Below, piece by piece: positions 1-9,085 of a stretch of DNA of 64,000 bases. Origin of the DNA: CAZJFH01 sp964545205 (GTDB lineage Bacteria > Pseudomonadota > Alphaproteobacteria > Rhodospirillales > Magnetospirillaceae); NCBI GenBank assembly GCA_964545205.1, contig CAZJFH010000017.1, positions 15,606 to 79,605 of the forward strand, written 5' to 3'. Position 1 is the stretch's first letter; each line of letters begins with the position of its first letter. A program made the translations under genes and the position numbers. Under the pieces are notes generated by a model. The model made no database searches. It was not told where the DNA came from and saw only the letters and a program-made list of their open reading frames with translations.

Positions 1-1
1 C

Positions 2-454
2 CTGTGGGTCACCTTCGCCGTGCTGGCGGCGGTGACCGCCGCCGCAGGTTTCGTGATCGGCGAAGCCTCGGTGGGCCTGGTGCGGCGGACGGGGCTTTCG
101 GAATCGGCGGTGGGCAGCCTGTTCAGCGCCGTCTCGACCTCGCTGCCGGAACTGGTCACGGCCGTGGCGGCGGTGCGGCGCGGGGCCCTGGGGCTGGCGG
201 TCGGCGACATCATCGGCGGCAACTGCTTCGACATGCTGTTCCTGGCGGGCTCGGACATCGCCTACCGGACGGGGTCCCTCTACCACCGCTTCAGCGACGA
301 GAACGTGTTCACGGTGCAACTCGCGATCCTGATGACCGGGATGCTGCTGCTCGGGCTGCTGCGCCGTCAGCCGCAGGGCTTCGCCGGCATCGGGTTCGAG
401 AGCGTGACCATTCTCGGCCTCTATGGTCTGTCCGTGCTGGTGCTGATGGTCTGA
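2..454 (+). CDS. Na+/Ca2+ exchanger family membrane protein, 3' part
   Basis: Only the last ~150 codons are present; the gene enters from the left edge. The visible part has a hydrophobic helix, then an alpha-repeat typical of cation/Ca2+ exchangers (SLPELVTAVAAVRRG followed by LAVGDIIGGNCFDMLF), then two or three more hydrophobic segments to the stop. In this family the conserved acidic and polar residues of the two alpha-repeats line the ion path across the inner membrane; here the E of SLPEL and the N of GGNCFD are seen. The ion actually carried cannot be told. It ends 157 bp before the next likely start. Family assignment is firm, specificity is not. Confidence 0.8.
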   Translation: MWVTFAVLAAVTAAAGFVIGEASVGLVRRTGLSESAVGSLFSAVSTSLPELVTAVAAVRRGALGLAVGDIIGGNCFDMLFLAGSDIAYRTGSLYHRFSDENVFTVQLAILMTGMLLLGLLRRQPQGFAGIGFESVTILGLYGLSVLVLMV

Positions 455-610
455 GGCCCGGCACCTTATGCCCAAAGCCGAAGGACATCCGCCGAATTTG
501 CCGTCGCATTCTCGTTCGCACGGGCTATCCTCGTGCCGAATCGGGTCACCGCGGGGGGCGCTTCGACGCGCTTTTCCGGTGGCCCGCGCGTTGTCGGAAG
601 GGAGTTGCGC

Positions 611-2095
611 ATGCACGCCGACCGGAAACAGCCCGCCACCGCCCCGCGGCGGCCCGACCTCGCCGCGGCGGTCGCCGCGATGCCAGTCGCGGTGGTGGTG
701 TTCGACTCCGCGGGCGTCGCCACGATCGCCAACCGCCTGGCCGAGCAGATGCTCGGCGTCGCCCCGCTGACCGGCCGCCGGGTGGACGCGATCCTGGGGC
801 ACGAGGGCGCGGCGTTGCTGGGCCGGGCGCGCGACGGCGGCGGCATGGTCCGCGGCGAAATGCCGTTCCACCGCGCCGACGGCGGCGCCGGCTGGGTCGA
901 GGCCTCCGTGGCGCCGGCTCCCTGGGGCGAGATCATGATGAGCCTGGCCGACGTCACCGTGGCCAGATCCGAACGCGACCGCCTCGACCGCGAGCGCCTG
1001 GCCGCCGAGGAGGCGGTCCAGGCCAAGATGCGCTTCTTCGCCGCCGCCAGCCACGACCTGCGCCAGCCGCTTCAGGCGATGGCGCTGTTCGTCTCGGCGC
1101 TGCAGAGCCATGTCGACAAGCCGCAGGCCAAGAATATCTTCGGCTCCCTGAAGACGTCGCTGAAATCGATGGAGGAGATGTTCGAAAGCCTGCTCGACAT
1201 GTCGCGCCTCGACGCCGGCGTGCTCAAGCCCGATCCCAAGGAATTCATGATCGGCGACGTGCTGCAGACCCTCGAGGACGAGTTCGCCGGCCAGGCGGAG
1301 CAGTCCGAGCTGCGGCTGCGCGTGGTCCCGTGCAGCGCCGCCGTCTTCAGCGACGGAGCGATGCTGACGCGCATCCTCCGCAATTTCATGTCGAACGCGG
1401 TGCGCTACACCCGCAACGGCGGCAAGGTCCTGGTCGGCTGCCGCCGGCGCGGCGACGTGCTGCGGATCGAGGTCTGGGACAGCGGAATCGGCATTGCCGC
1501 CGATCAGGTCGAGGAGATCTTCGCCGAGTTCTTCCAGGGCAAGACGGCGCAGAAGCGCAAGGGCTCGGGGCTCGGTCTGGCGATCGTGCAGCGTCTGGCC
1601 GGGCTGCTCGGCCACCGGCTCGATCTGCGCTCGGTGGAGGGCAGGGGCTCGATGTTCGCGGTCGAGGTGCCGATGGTCGATCCCGGCTTCGCCGCCATGG
1701 CGGACGACGAGGACGACGAGGCGGGCGAATGCGACGTCGGCGGCGCCCTGGTGCTGGTCGTCGACGACGACCGCGAGATTCTCGAAGGGGTCGAGCTGCT
1801 GCTGGCGCAATGGGGCGGTCGCGCCTTGACCGCCACGTCGGCCGAGGAGGCGCTGCGCCGGATCGAGCAGGAGAACGTGCGACCGGACCTGATCCTGGTC
1901 GATTTCCAGCTCACCACCGCCACCGGTGGCGAGCCGGCGATTTCCGCGCTCCAGCAGGTGCTGGGCGAGGCGGTGCCGGCATTCGTGTTCACCGGCGCGA
2001 CCGAGCTGGAGGCCGGGTCCGCCTTTCCGGTGCTGCGCAAGCCGCTGCAGCCCGGGCGGCTGCGCGAGGTGGTGGCCGAAGCGCTGGGGCGGTAG
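611..2095 (+). CDS. Hybrid sensor histidine kinase, SHDLRQP type, with C-terminal receiver
   Basis: A 494-aa predicted cytoplasmic hybrid kinase. A PAS-like sensor segment (about residues 18-125) is followed by a short coiled coil, a HisKA H-box with SHDLRQP (phospho-acceptor His148), an HATPase domain (N-box FMSNAVRYT, G1 VWDSGIGI, G2 GSGLGLAIV) and a receiver domain (VLVVDDDRE, acceptor Asp431). No transmembrane helix is visible, so the signal is probably internal. The ATG at 611 is chosen because GGAAGGGAG lies just upstream; an in-frame ATG at 533 lacks this. It converges on a NarL-type regulator at 2162-2839, its likely partner. It is paralogous to the kinase at 18314-20905. Confidence 0.88.
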   Translation: MHADRKQPATAPRRPDLAAAVAAMPVAVVVFDSAGVATIANRLAEQMLGVAPLTGRRVDAILGHEGAALLGRARDGGGMVRGEMPFHRADGGAGWVEASVAPAPWGEIMMSLADVTVARSERDRLDRERLAAEEAVQAKMRFFAAASHDLRQPLQAMALFVSALQSHVDKPQAKNIFGSLKTSLKSMEEMFESLLDMSRLDAGVLKPDPKEFMIGDVLQTLEDEFAGQAEQSELRLRVVPCSAAVFSDGAMLTRILRNFMSNAVRYTRNGGKVLVGCRRRGDVLRIEVWDSGIGIAADQVEEIFAEFFQGKTAQKRKGSGLGLAIVQRLAGLLGHRLDLRSVEGRGSMFAVEVPMVDPGFAAMADDEDDEAGECDVGGALVLVVDDDREILEGVELLLAQWGGRALTATSAEEALRRIEQENVRPDLILVDFQLTTATGGEPAISALQQVLGEAVPAFVFTGATELEAGSAFPVLRKPLQPGRLREVVAEALGR

Positions 2096-2161
2096 GCGGC
2101 GCCGTCCGGCGCTCACCTCCAGGGGGAGTGGCCGCCCGTCATTCTCGGCGGCCCTCCGCGA

Positions 2162-2839
2162 TCACGTGATCGGGCTGGTGTTGCGGAAGCTGCGGTTGGC
2201 GGCGATGGCCGCCTGGGTGCGGTTGTTGACCCCCAGCTTCTTCATGATCGACTTCACGTGGACCTTCACGGTGCCTTCCAACATGCCGAGCGAGCGGGCG
2301 ATCTCCTTGTTGGAGTAGCCCAGCGTCAGCAGCTTGAGCACCTGGGTCTCGCGCGGGGTCAGCGACTTGAAGTCGGGATTGAAGTCGGGCCCTTCCTCGA
2401 ACGGCATGCCGCCCGATTCGGCGTCGGCGCCGCCCTCGTCGTGGGCGACCGCCTGGGCCGGCACGTACAGCTCGCCGGACAGCACCAGCGGCAGGACATG
2501 CTTGAGGATTTCGCCGTTCGACGACTTCAGGATGTAGCCGCGCGCGCCGGATTCGATCGCGGCACGGATCGTCGACCGCTGGCGCGAGCCGGACACGATC
2601 ACCACCGGGACGCCCTTCGGCAACTGCTCGACGTAGTCCTTGAGGTCGTTGATGCCGTTCAGGCCCGGCATCATGAGATCCAGCAGGATGAGGTCGAGAT
2701 TGGGAGTCTCGTGCGCGATGCGCTTGGCCTCGTCGGCGTTCGCCGCCTGCAGGATCGTCACGTCGTCGTAGAGCTCTTCCAGGGCCAGCGAAATGCCGTA
2801 CCGGAAAAGTGCATGGTCGTCAGCGATCAGTACTACCAC
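2162..2839 (-). CDS. NarL/FixJ-type response regulator
   Basis: 225 aa. Receiver domain with acidic pocket D7/D8, phospho-acceptor Asp54 (LLDLMMPG) and conserved Lys in GYILKSS, then a LuxR-type helix-turn-helix (LTPRETQVLKLLTLGYSNKEIARSL, about residues 155-215). It should bind DNA after phosphorylation by a kinase; the convergent hybrid kinase at 611-2095 is the obvious candidate. The protein resembles the regulator at 21410-22039 in length, pocket and in the linker motif before the HTH, so the two systems are probably duplicates. The 235 bp upstream hold no gene and should contain its promoter. Confidence 0.88.
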   Translation of the reverse strand: MVVLIADDHALFRYGISLALEELYDDVTILQAANADEAKRIAHETPNLDLILLDLMMPGLNGINDLKDYVEQLPKGVPVVIVSGSRQRSTIRAAIESGARGYILKSSNGEILKHVLPLVLSGELYVPAQAVAHDEGGADAESGGMPFEEGPDFNPDFKSLTPRETQVLKLLTLGYSNKEIARSLGMLEGTVKVHVKSIMKKLGVNNRTQAAIAANRSFRNTSPIT

Positions 2840-3074
2840 GTTGCTCGCCTCGTCGTTCGCGCCGCCGTTAAGAAAGATATAACTTTGAAAGAGCCCTTTA
2901 GATAACCCATCTTTCGGGGACTATCTCCAAAGTGATACCGAACTCGTCCGGCGGAAAAGACCGGGGAGGCCCAAAGAGAATCCGTGGACCCCGGGCAAAT
3001 ATGTAGCCCTTTCTCGCGGGGGATCAATCGCTGAAAAGGCTTGTTTTTCTACGCACCACGTTCGATGCGACATA

Positions 3075-3848
3075 CTATCCTTGAGTGATAACCTGTGCTT
3101 CCTTCCAGGTGCCCGGTAGGTCGCTGGAATCCCAGGATATCTCGGCTCGCAGGGGCAGATGGTCCGAGGCGATGCGCGCCAGAGGGGTCGAATAGACCGC
3201 GACGCGGCGGAGTCCGCTGCGCGGCCACACCCAGATGCGGTCCAGCGGCAGCAGCGGCAGGCGCGAGGGAAAGGTGCGCGCCATCATCGACTGGCCGAAG
3301 CGGCGATTGAGCGCCCGCAACGCGCCATGGTTCGGCTTCCATTCGTTGCAGTCGCCCATCACCACCACCGGCACGTCGCCGGGCTGGGCCTCGATCGCGT
3401 GCAGCAGCCGGCGGACCTGCAGGCGCCGTTCGGCGGCGTTGAGGCCGAGATGGGTCGCCACCACCAGCACGCGGTGGCCGCCCAGGTCGATCCCGGCCAG
3501 GATCGCGCCCCGCGGCTCGAACCGGCGGACGCTGAGGTCGATCAGGCTGACGTCGCGCACCGGATGGCGGGTCAGCAGGGCGTTGCCGAACTTGCCGCGG
3601 TGGTCCTGGATGTTGGGACCGGCGACGTGATGGTAGTCCAGCAGCTGGGCGAGGTAGTCGAGCTGGTGGCGGTCGTCGGCCAGCAGGCGCATGTCGACCT
3701 CCTGCAGCGCGATCACGTCGGCGTCGAGGGCGCGCAGGACCTCGGCCGTGCGCTCGGGCGTGTAGCGGCGGTCGGTGCCGAAACAGCGGTGGATGTTGTA
3801 GCTGGCGACGGAAAGCACCGGCGTTCCGCCTCTGTGGTCGAAGGTCAC
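3075..3848 (-). CDS. Endonuclease/exonuclease/phosphatase (EEP) family hydrolase
   Basis: 257 aa, a single EEP (DNase I-like) domain. The N-terminal strand carries SYNIHRC, followed by VIALQEVD with the metal-binding Glu; GDCNEWKPN and the terminal SDHLPL supply the remaining catalytic Asp/Asn/His. There is no signal peptide. The family includes Mg2+-dependent phosphodiesterases for DNA, phosphoinositides and sphingomyelin, so the substrate cannot be read. Its ATG overlaps the stop of the upstream PLD-VTT gene by 4 bp (ATGA), so the two are translationally coupled. This suggests work on phospholipid head groups or membrane phosphodiesters. Confidence 0.85.
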   Translation of the reverse strand: MTFDHRGGTPVLSVASYNIHRCFGTDRRYTPERTAEVLRALDADVIALQEVDMRLLADDRHQLDYLAQLLDYHHVAGPNIQDHRGKFGNALLTRHPVRDVSLIDLSVRRFEPRGAILAGIDLGGHRVLVVATHLGLNAAERRLQVRRLLHAIEAQPGDVPVVVMGDCNEWKPNHGALRALNRRFGQSMMARTFPSRLPLLPLDRIWVWPRSGLRRVAVYSTPLARIASDHLPLRAEISWDSSDLPGTWKEAQVITQG

Positions 3849-6016
3849 GCCTCACCTCGATCGGGCTTCACCTGCGTCAGGCGCGGTCCGCCGCGGGCGA
3901 CGCGGCGGGCCAGCGAATGCTGAATGGCGATCAGCGCGGCGGTCAGCACCGCCAGCACAGCGATATTCCACATCGTCGGCATGCGCAAGACGGCGGCGAC
4001 CCGATCGCCGAACAGCGCCAGCGCCGCCGCCATCGGCGCCATCCCCAGCAGCGTTCCAAGCAAATAGTCGCCGAGCCGCGTCCGCGCCGCCCCGGCGACC
4101 AGGTTGACGACGGTGTAGGTGGCGGCCGGGATCAGCCGCAGCATCATCACGACATGGACGCCGCGCCGGGGCATGGCGCGGATCACCCGGGTCATGCCGC
4201 GCCCGGCGATGCGGCGGACCCGGTCGCGCCCGATCAGGCGCCCGACCGCGAACAGGACGATGGCGCTGGCCAACGCGCCGGCGAGGCCCCAGACCAGGCC
4301 GCCGACCACCCCGAAGGCCATTCCGGCGGCGATCAGCAGCGGCGTCACGGGAACGCCGACCAGGCCGGCGGCGACGAAGCCGGCCACCGTCGCCGCCGGC
4401 GCGCCGGGCCAGTCGCGGAAGGCCGCCGCCGCCGCGATCACCCGGCCGGCCTCGAGCGGCAGCATCGGCGCCAGCACCCATCGCCACAGCGCCGCGACCA
4501 CGGCCGCCATGCCGAGCCCGATGGCCAGCAGCGCCACCTTCTCGCGCAGCGGCCGCCGCCGCGGCCCGCTGATCGCGTCCTCGATGGCGAGGATCGGCTC
4601 GACCGGTCGGTCGGGATCGAAGATGTCGGCGGCGGCCTCGCTCCAGTCGTCGGGTACGGCGGCGGCCAGCGGCTCGAGGCCGCGGCGACCGCCGTTCAGC
4701 GCGTCGATGGCCGCCAGCATGCCGCCATAGGCGGCCTCGGCCTCGGCGAAACGCTCCGGCGCCGTGCCGAGATGCTCGCCGAGGAGCGTCAGCCGCAGCC
4801 GGCGGATCGCCGCCTCGATCCGTGCATCGCCCGCCGATTCCACGAGCACGTCGCATTCGGTGTCGAGGCCCATCGAGCGGTTGTTGAGATTGGCCGAGCC
4901 GATGCGCAGCATGCGGTCGTCGACGATGGCGAGCTTGCTGTGCACCTTGACGTCGGCGCCGTCGACCCGCGGATGGAACAGCCGCATCCTGCCGCGCGGA
5001 TCGGCGGCGCGCAGCCGCGCATACAGCCGCGCGCGGCCCACCGCCATCGCCGCGCGCTCCAGCAGCGCGACCGGCTCCTGGCAGCTCACCGCCACGATCT
5101 CCGGCGCCGCGGGTTCGTTCAGCCGCGCGAGGAGCGCGCGACCGACCGCGCGCGAGGCGAAGAACTGGTTCTCGAAATAGACGAAGCGCTCGGCCGCGGC
5201 GATCATGTCGAGATAAAGCCGTTCGACCTCGCGGATTTCGCCGCCGCCTTCCCAGGCCGGCGCCGTGCGCGCGATGGCGACGGTGACGTCCTCCATCCAT
5301 GGCGTGACCGCCTCCGGCCAGGCCTTCGGGTTCCGCGGCGGCGGCGGCAGGCGCTGGCCGCGCGCCTGCCGCCAGCGCTCGCGGGCGAGGTCGCCCAGCG
5401 CCGCGGCGGCTTCGCCCGACAGCATCAGCATGACGTCGTGGAAGGGCGGGTAGTCGGGAGTCAGCGGATCGCTGCGCCGGGGGTCGTCGGGGTTGTGCTC
5501 GGGGGTGTCCCAGCGGCCGTTGGTCACGTCCATGCCGCCGACGAAGGCGACGGAATCGTCGATCGCCACGATCTTCTGGTGGTGCGAGGCGCCGAGGGGA
5601 TGGTTGTCGTCGAGCCGGAAGTGCAGCCGCCGCGGCGCGATCAGGCGGTATTTCAGCGACGGCCAGAATTCGCGGCTCCAGTAGTAGATCAGCGCGGTGT
5701 CCCAGATCAGCACGTGGATGCGCAGCCCGGGCCGGCGCCGCAGCACCTCGCGCAGCAGCGCGCCGAGCGTGTTGGCGCCGTCCTCCTCGCCCTCGCGGTC
5801 GAGGCGGATGCGGCTGTCGAGATCCCAGCCGACCAGCAGGATCGAGTGTCGGGCGCGCAGCAGCGCCGCCTTCAGCGCACTGAAGTAGGCCTGGCCGTCG
5901 ATCAGGACGGCCAGGCGGTCGGCATGGGCGCGGCGCCAGCAGTTGCGGCCTTCGACCGCGACCGTCGCCCGCCCGGCCGCGAGCCTTTCGGCTCCGATCG
6001 GGTTCTGTACGACCAT
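3845..6016 (-). CDS. Phospholipase D-like protein fused to a VTT (DedA/SNARE-associated) membrane domain
   Basis: 723 aa. Two PLD catalytic motifs are intact: H146-x-K148 with downstream Asp153, and H359-x-K361 with Asp366 followed by GSANLNNRS. A spacer with one hydrophobic helix near residue 500 leads into a C-terminal VTT domain (about 520-690, several membrane segments, with GVPVTPLLIAAG). PLD proteins of this kind transfer phosphatidyl groups (cardiolipin synthase, phosphatidyltransferase or phospholipase), and VTT proteins are linked to lipid scrambling or transport. The fusion suggests lipid head-group exchange and movement in one inner-membrane protein. It is the first gene of a two-gene unit with the EEP hydrolase. 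Confidence 0.88.
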   Translation of the reverse strand: MVVQNPIGAERLAAGRATVAVEGRNCWRRAHADRLAVLIDGQAYFSALKAALLRARHSILLVGWDLDSRIRLDREGEEDGANTLGALLREVLRRRPGLRIHVLIWDTALIYYWSREFWPSLKYRLIAPRRLHFRLDDNHPLGASHHQKIVAIDDSVAFVGGMDVTNGRWDTPEHNPDDPRRSDPLTPDYPPFHDVMLMLSGEAAAALGDLARERWRQARGQRLPPPPRNPKAWPEAVTPWMEDVTVAIARTAPAWEGGGEIREVERLYLDMIAAAERFVYFENQFFASRAVGRALLARLNEPAAPEIVAVSCQEPVALLERAAMAVGRARLYARLRAADPRGRMRLFHPRVDGADVKVHSKLAIVDDRMLRIGSANLNNRSMGLDTECDVLVESAGDARIEAAIRRLRLTLLGEHLGTAPERFAEAEAAYGGMLAAIDALNGGRRGLEPLAAAVPDDWSEAAADIFDPDRPVEPILAIEDAISGPRRRPLREKVALLAIGLGMAAVVAALWRWVLAPMLPLEAGRVIAAAAAFRDWPGAPAATVAGFVAAGLVGVPVTPLLIAAGMAFGVVGGLVWGLAGALASAIVLFAVGRLIGRDRVRRIAGRGMTRVIRAMPRRGVHVVMMLRLIPAATYTVVNLVAGAARTRLGDYLLGTLLGMAPMAAALALFGDRVAAVLRMPTMWNIAVLAVLTAALIAIQHSLARRVARGGPRLTQVKPDRGEA

Positions 6017-6044
6017 GCCTCCTCGTCCGGAGAGCGGCGACCGC

Positions 6045-7292
6045 TCACCGACGGCGGGCCGCCTCCTGCTTGTACACTTCCGGCCGCGCGTAGCGCAGGT
6101 GATCGAGCAGATCCTCGGTCACCCGGCCGGTCACCGCCAGCCCGGCATCGGCCTGGTATTCTCGGATGGCGTCGCGCAGCCGCGGCGTGACGCCGCCGCT
6201 GGTCGGGCCCCCGAAATAGCCGTGCTCGGCGAGCTCCTGCTGGATGCTCTGAACGTAGCTGGTGAGTCGGCCGGTGTCGCGCAACTCGGTCTCGGCGACG
6301 CTCTCGCCGGTGGTCTCGCGCACGGCCGGTCGCGCCGCCGGTTCCGCGCGCGCCGTCGCCCGGCCCGGGACTCCCAGGGCCGCGAGAAGCTGCGGCGAGG
6401 CCTCGCCGGTCACCGGCATCGCATGGGCGCGCTGGTACGCGCGGATGGCCTCGCGGGTGCGGCTGCCCATCACGCCGTCGACGGGGCCGGGATCGTAGCC
6501 GGCCTGGTCGAGTTCGCGCTGGATGGCGCGCACGAGCTCGCGCTGCGACATCTCGGCCTGGCGCGTCGGCTCTGGCTTCGGCGCCACCCGGGTCTCCAGC
6601 GTGTCCGGCACCGTGCGAGCGGTCTCGATCCTGGCGACCACGCGCGGTGTGACCTCGCCGGTCGGGTCCATGCCGATATCGGCCTGCCACGCCTTCAGCG
6701 CCGTGCGCGTGCGCCGGCCCATGACGCCGTCGACCGGGCCGGCCTGGTAGCCGAGGGCGTTGAGCCGGCGCTGCACCTGGGCGACGTCCTCCTTGGTGAT
6801 CTCGCGGTCGGCCACTGCGGCGGCCTGCGCCTGCTGCTCTTGTCGCTGTTGCTGCTGCTGCGGCCGTGCCCAGCCGACCGCGCCGGTCTCGGTGCGTCGC
6901 GCGACGCCGGCGTCGTCGGCCATCGCCAGGCGCTGGCGGGCGAGCTGCTGGGCGTTGGCGAGCTGCTCGGCGGTCATGCGCGCGGCCAGGGCGTCGCGGG
7001 CGGCGGTGGCCTGGTCATGGCCCTTGGCTGCGCCGAGATTGTACCACATGTGCGCGATCACGTAGTCCTGCAGCACGTTTTCGCCGCGCTCGTAGGCCTG
7101 TCCCAGCCGGAACTGGGCGCGCGGATCGCCGGCCTCGGCGGCGCGGCGGAATTCGTCGAGGGCGCGGGCGACGTCGCCGCGCTCCATCGCGTTCTGCCCG
7201 GCCAGATAATCGGCGCGGGTAAGCTGGATGCCGCCGAATGCGGCGCCTGCGATGCCGGCGAGAATGGTGGCAGCGAGGATGGGCCGGTTCAT
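6045..7292 (-). CDS. Sel1-repeat and triple peptidoglycan-binding domain protein
   Basis: 415 aa from the ATG at 7292, which has GAGGAG eight bases upstream; an earlier in-frame ATG at 7325 lacks this. An N-terminal hydrophobic segment (ILAATILAGIAGAAFGG) is a signal peptide or anchor. Sel1-like repeats follow (GDVARALDEFRRAAEAG...; YVIAHMWYNLGAA), then a Gln-rich linker and three PG_binding_1-like modules (GYQAGPVDGVMGRRTRTAL, GYDPGPVDGVMGSRTREAI, and a degenerate GYFGGPTSGGVTPRLRDAI). It probably sits in the periplasm against the cell wall as an adaptor. No catalytic domain is seen. It lies 28 bp downstream of nothing coding and 28 bp before the PLD-VTT gene on the same strand, so co-transcription is likely. 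Confidence 0.82.
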   Translation of the reverse strand: MNRPILAATILAGIAGAAFGGIQLTRADYLAGQNAMERGDVARALDEFRRAAEAGDPRAQFRLGQAYERGENVLQDYVIAHMWYNLGAAKGHDQATAARDALAARMTAEQLANAQQLARQRLAMADDAGVARRTETGAVGWARPQQQQQRQEQQAQAAAVADREITKEDVAQVQRRLNALGYQAGPVDGVMGRRTRTALKAWQADIGMDPTGEVTPRVVARIETARTVPDTLETRVAPKPEPTRQAEMSQRELVRAIQRELDQAGYDPGPVDGVMGSRTREAIRAYQRAHAMPVTGEASPQLLAALGVPGRATARAEPAARPAVRETTGESVAETELRDTGRLTSYVQSIQQELAEHGYFGGPTSGGVTPRLRDAIREYQADAGLAVTGRVTEDLLDHLRYARPEVYKQEAARRR

Positions 7293-7470
7293 CTGCGTCT
7301 CCTCGGAATGCTGGGCGTTGGGCATCAGATGTGTTGCCGCATGCCGTCGCTTGAGGGGCGCTCCCTCCTATGCGCGGCGGCGGTCGCCGGACGGGAGTCC
7401 CGCTCGGCGAAAGGGGAACCGGGGCGCGGCGACGCCGTTGGAAGCGGCGGGAAGATCAGGAGGTGAAGGC

Positions 7471-8499
7471 GTGGAGTTCCCTTGGCCGATCGCGCCGATG
7501 GAGGCGCGTCCGGTTGCCGACATTCCGAAGGGCGCCGGCTGGCTGTACGAACCGAAATGGGACGGCTTTCGCTGCCTGGCGCGGCGCGAGGGCGACGATC
7601 TCGATCTGCGGTCCAAGACCGGCCAGCCGCTGGGCCGATATTTCCCCGACGTCGTCGCCGACCTGGGGGCGTTGCCGGTCGAGCGCTTCGTGCTCGACGG
7701 CGAGCTGGTGGTGCCGGTCGGCGGCGTCCTGTCGTTCGAGGAGCTGCAGCTCCGGCTGCACCCGGCCGCCAGCCGCGTCGCCAGGCTCGCCGCCGCGCAC
7801 CCGGCGGTGCTGGTCGCCTTCGACCTGCTGCGCGATCCCGAGGACCGCGACCTGCGCCGCGAGCCCCTGGCCGAGCGCCGTCCGGCCCTGGAGGCGCTGG
7901 CGGCGCGGTGCCGCGGCGGTCGGCTGACGCTGTCGCCGGCGACCGCCGACGCCGACACCGCGGCCGACTGGTTCCGCCGCACCGGCGGCGGTCTCGACGG
8001 CATCGTCGCCAAGCGGCTCGACCAGGGCTACCGAGAAGGCCAGCGCGACGCGATGTCGAAATACAAGAACATGCGCACCGCCGACTGCGTCGTCGGCGGT
8101 TTCCGCGAGACCGGCGGCGCCCGGCAGGTCGGCTCGCTGCTGCTCGGTCTCTACGACGCCGACGGACTGCTCCACCACGTCGGCTTCAGTTCCGGGATCA
8201 AGGAGCGCGAGCGCGAAAAGCTGACCGAACTGCTGCGCTCGATCGCCGGCCCGCCCGGGTTCACCGGCCGCGCCCCCGGCGGACCCAGCCGCTGGAACCG
8301 CGGCAAGGAGACCGCCTGGGTGCCGCTGCAGCCGCGGCTGGTCGTCGAGGTCTGCTACGACCACGTCAGCGGCGGCCGTTTCCGGCACGGCGTCTCGATC
8401 CTGCGCTGGCGGCCCGACAAGGCGCCGGAGCAGTGCGGTCTCGACCAGCTCACCCGCGAAACCGCCTCGGCCCTGAAGCTGCTGGGTCGAGAAACCTGA
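7471..8499 (+). CDS. ATP-dependent DNA ligase (LigC-like, stand-alone)
   Basis: 342 aa starting at GTG 7471, preceded by a strong AGGAGGTG. The adenylation domain has the nucleophile lysine in EPKWDGFR (Lys29), then DGELVVP, FDLL, GGLDGIVAKRL and the motif V lysines in SKYKNMR; an OB-fold domain follows (ETAWVPLQPRLVVEVCYDHVSGGRFRHG). It should seal nicks in duplex DNA using ATP. Neither an LigD polymerase or phosphoesterase domain nor a ku gene is present here, so it resembles the small LigC-type repair ligases rather than a full NHEJ protein. It is divergent from the Sel1/PGB gene. Confidence 0.88.
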   Translation: MEFPWPIAPMEARPVADIPKGAGWLYEPKWDGFRCLARREGDDLDLRSKTGQPLGRYFPDVVADLGALPVERFVLDGELVVPVGGVLSFEELQLRLHPAASRVARLAAAHPAVLVAFDLLRDPEDRDLRREPLAERRPALEALAARCRGGRLTLSPATADADTAADWFRRTGGGLDGIVAKRLDQGYREGQRDAMSKYKNMRTADCVVGGFRETGGARQVGSLLLGLYDADGLLHHVGFSSGIKEREREKLTELLRSIAGPPGFTGRAPGGPSRWNRGKETAWVPLQPRLVVEVCYDHVSGGRFRHGVSILRWRPDKAPEQCGLDQLTRETASALKLLGRET

Positions 8500-8614
8500 C
8501 CAATGGCGTAGACATCTGGCGTTTGTCCGGGTAGCCTGCCGGCCCGCTGCCGGGCATTTATCGGCCCGAGCCATTTGTTCTGCCCCTCAATAGAATGATA
8601 ACAGGGAGTATGGT

Positions 8615-8980
8615 ATGAAGAAGATTGCGTTGGCCGCCGTTGCCGGCCTTCTGATTTCGGCCCCCGCCTTCGCGCAGGGCGACGCCGCCGCCGGCGAGAA
8701 GGTGTTCGCCAAGTGCAAGGCCTGCCACACCGTCGAGGAAGGCAAGAACCGCGTCGGCCCGAGCCTGCACGGCGTCGTCGGCCGCGCCGCCGGTGCCGTC
8801 GAGGGCTTCAAGTATTCCAGCGCGATGAAGGAATCGGGCATCACTTGGAACGAGGAGAACCTCGACAAGTACCTCGAGAAGCCGAAGGACTTCATCCCGA
8901 AGAACAAGATGGTGTTCGTCGGCCTGAAGGACGCCGAGGACCGCGCCAACGTGATCGCCTATCTGGCGCAGCAGAAGTAA
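8615..8980 (+). CDS. Cytochrome c2 (class I c-type cytochrome)
   Basis: 121 aa with a Sec signal peptide cut near APAFA-Q. One haem site, CKACH, follows at about residue 35, and the axial Met is in KNKMVF. The overall pattern (GEKVFAKCKACHTVEEG, GPSLHGVVGR, FIPKNKMVFVGLKD, ANVIAYL) is that of alphaproteobacterial cytochrome c2 / mitochondrial-type cytochrome c. It shuttles electrons in the periplasm between the bc1 complex and oxidases or other acceptors; the caa3 oxidase at 37-43 kb is a possible acceptor. AGGGAG precedes the ATG, and a strong terminator follows at 9016-9051. Confidence 0.94.
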   Translation: MKKIALAAVAGLLISAPAFAQGDAAAGEKVFAKCKACHTVEEGKNRVGPSLHGVVGRAAGAVEGFKYSSAMKESGITWNEENLDKYLEKPKDFIPKNKMVFVGLKDAEDRANVIAYLAQQK

Positions 8981-9015
8981 CCCCTTTCTCCCTGGCTCGC
9001 GCCACAGGAGAACGC

Positions 9016-9051
9016 ACGGCCGCCGGAACCGTTCCGGCGGCCGTCTGTTTT
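9016..9051 (+). terminator. Rho-independent terminator after cytochrome c2
   Basis: A perfect 13-14 bp GC-rich inverted repeat (ACGGCCGCCGGAAC / GTTCCGGCGGCCGT) runs into CTGTTTT. It closes the cytochrome c2 transcript before the cytochrome c-SOD gene begins 35 bp later, so that gene probably has its own or a read-through promoter. Confidence 0.85.
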
Positions 9052-9085
9052 CGTGGCGAGGAACGGCTAGCCAGTGGAGATCATG

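Noticed and set aside
2833..3027. A 64-codon minus-strand frame between the response regulator and the EEP gene
   Set aside because: No family, no convincing start signal, and it occupies the likely promoter region of the regulator.
3917..6190. Long plus-strand open frame opposite the PLD-VTT gene
   Set aside because: Antisense shadow of a gene with intact HKD motifs; composition is repetitive His/Gln/Arg/Asp with no recognisable fold.
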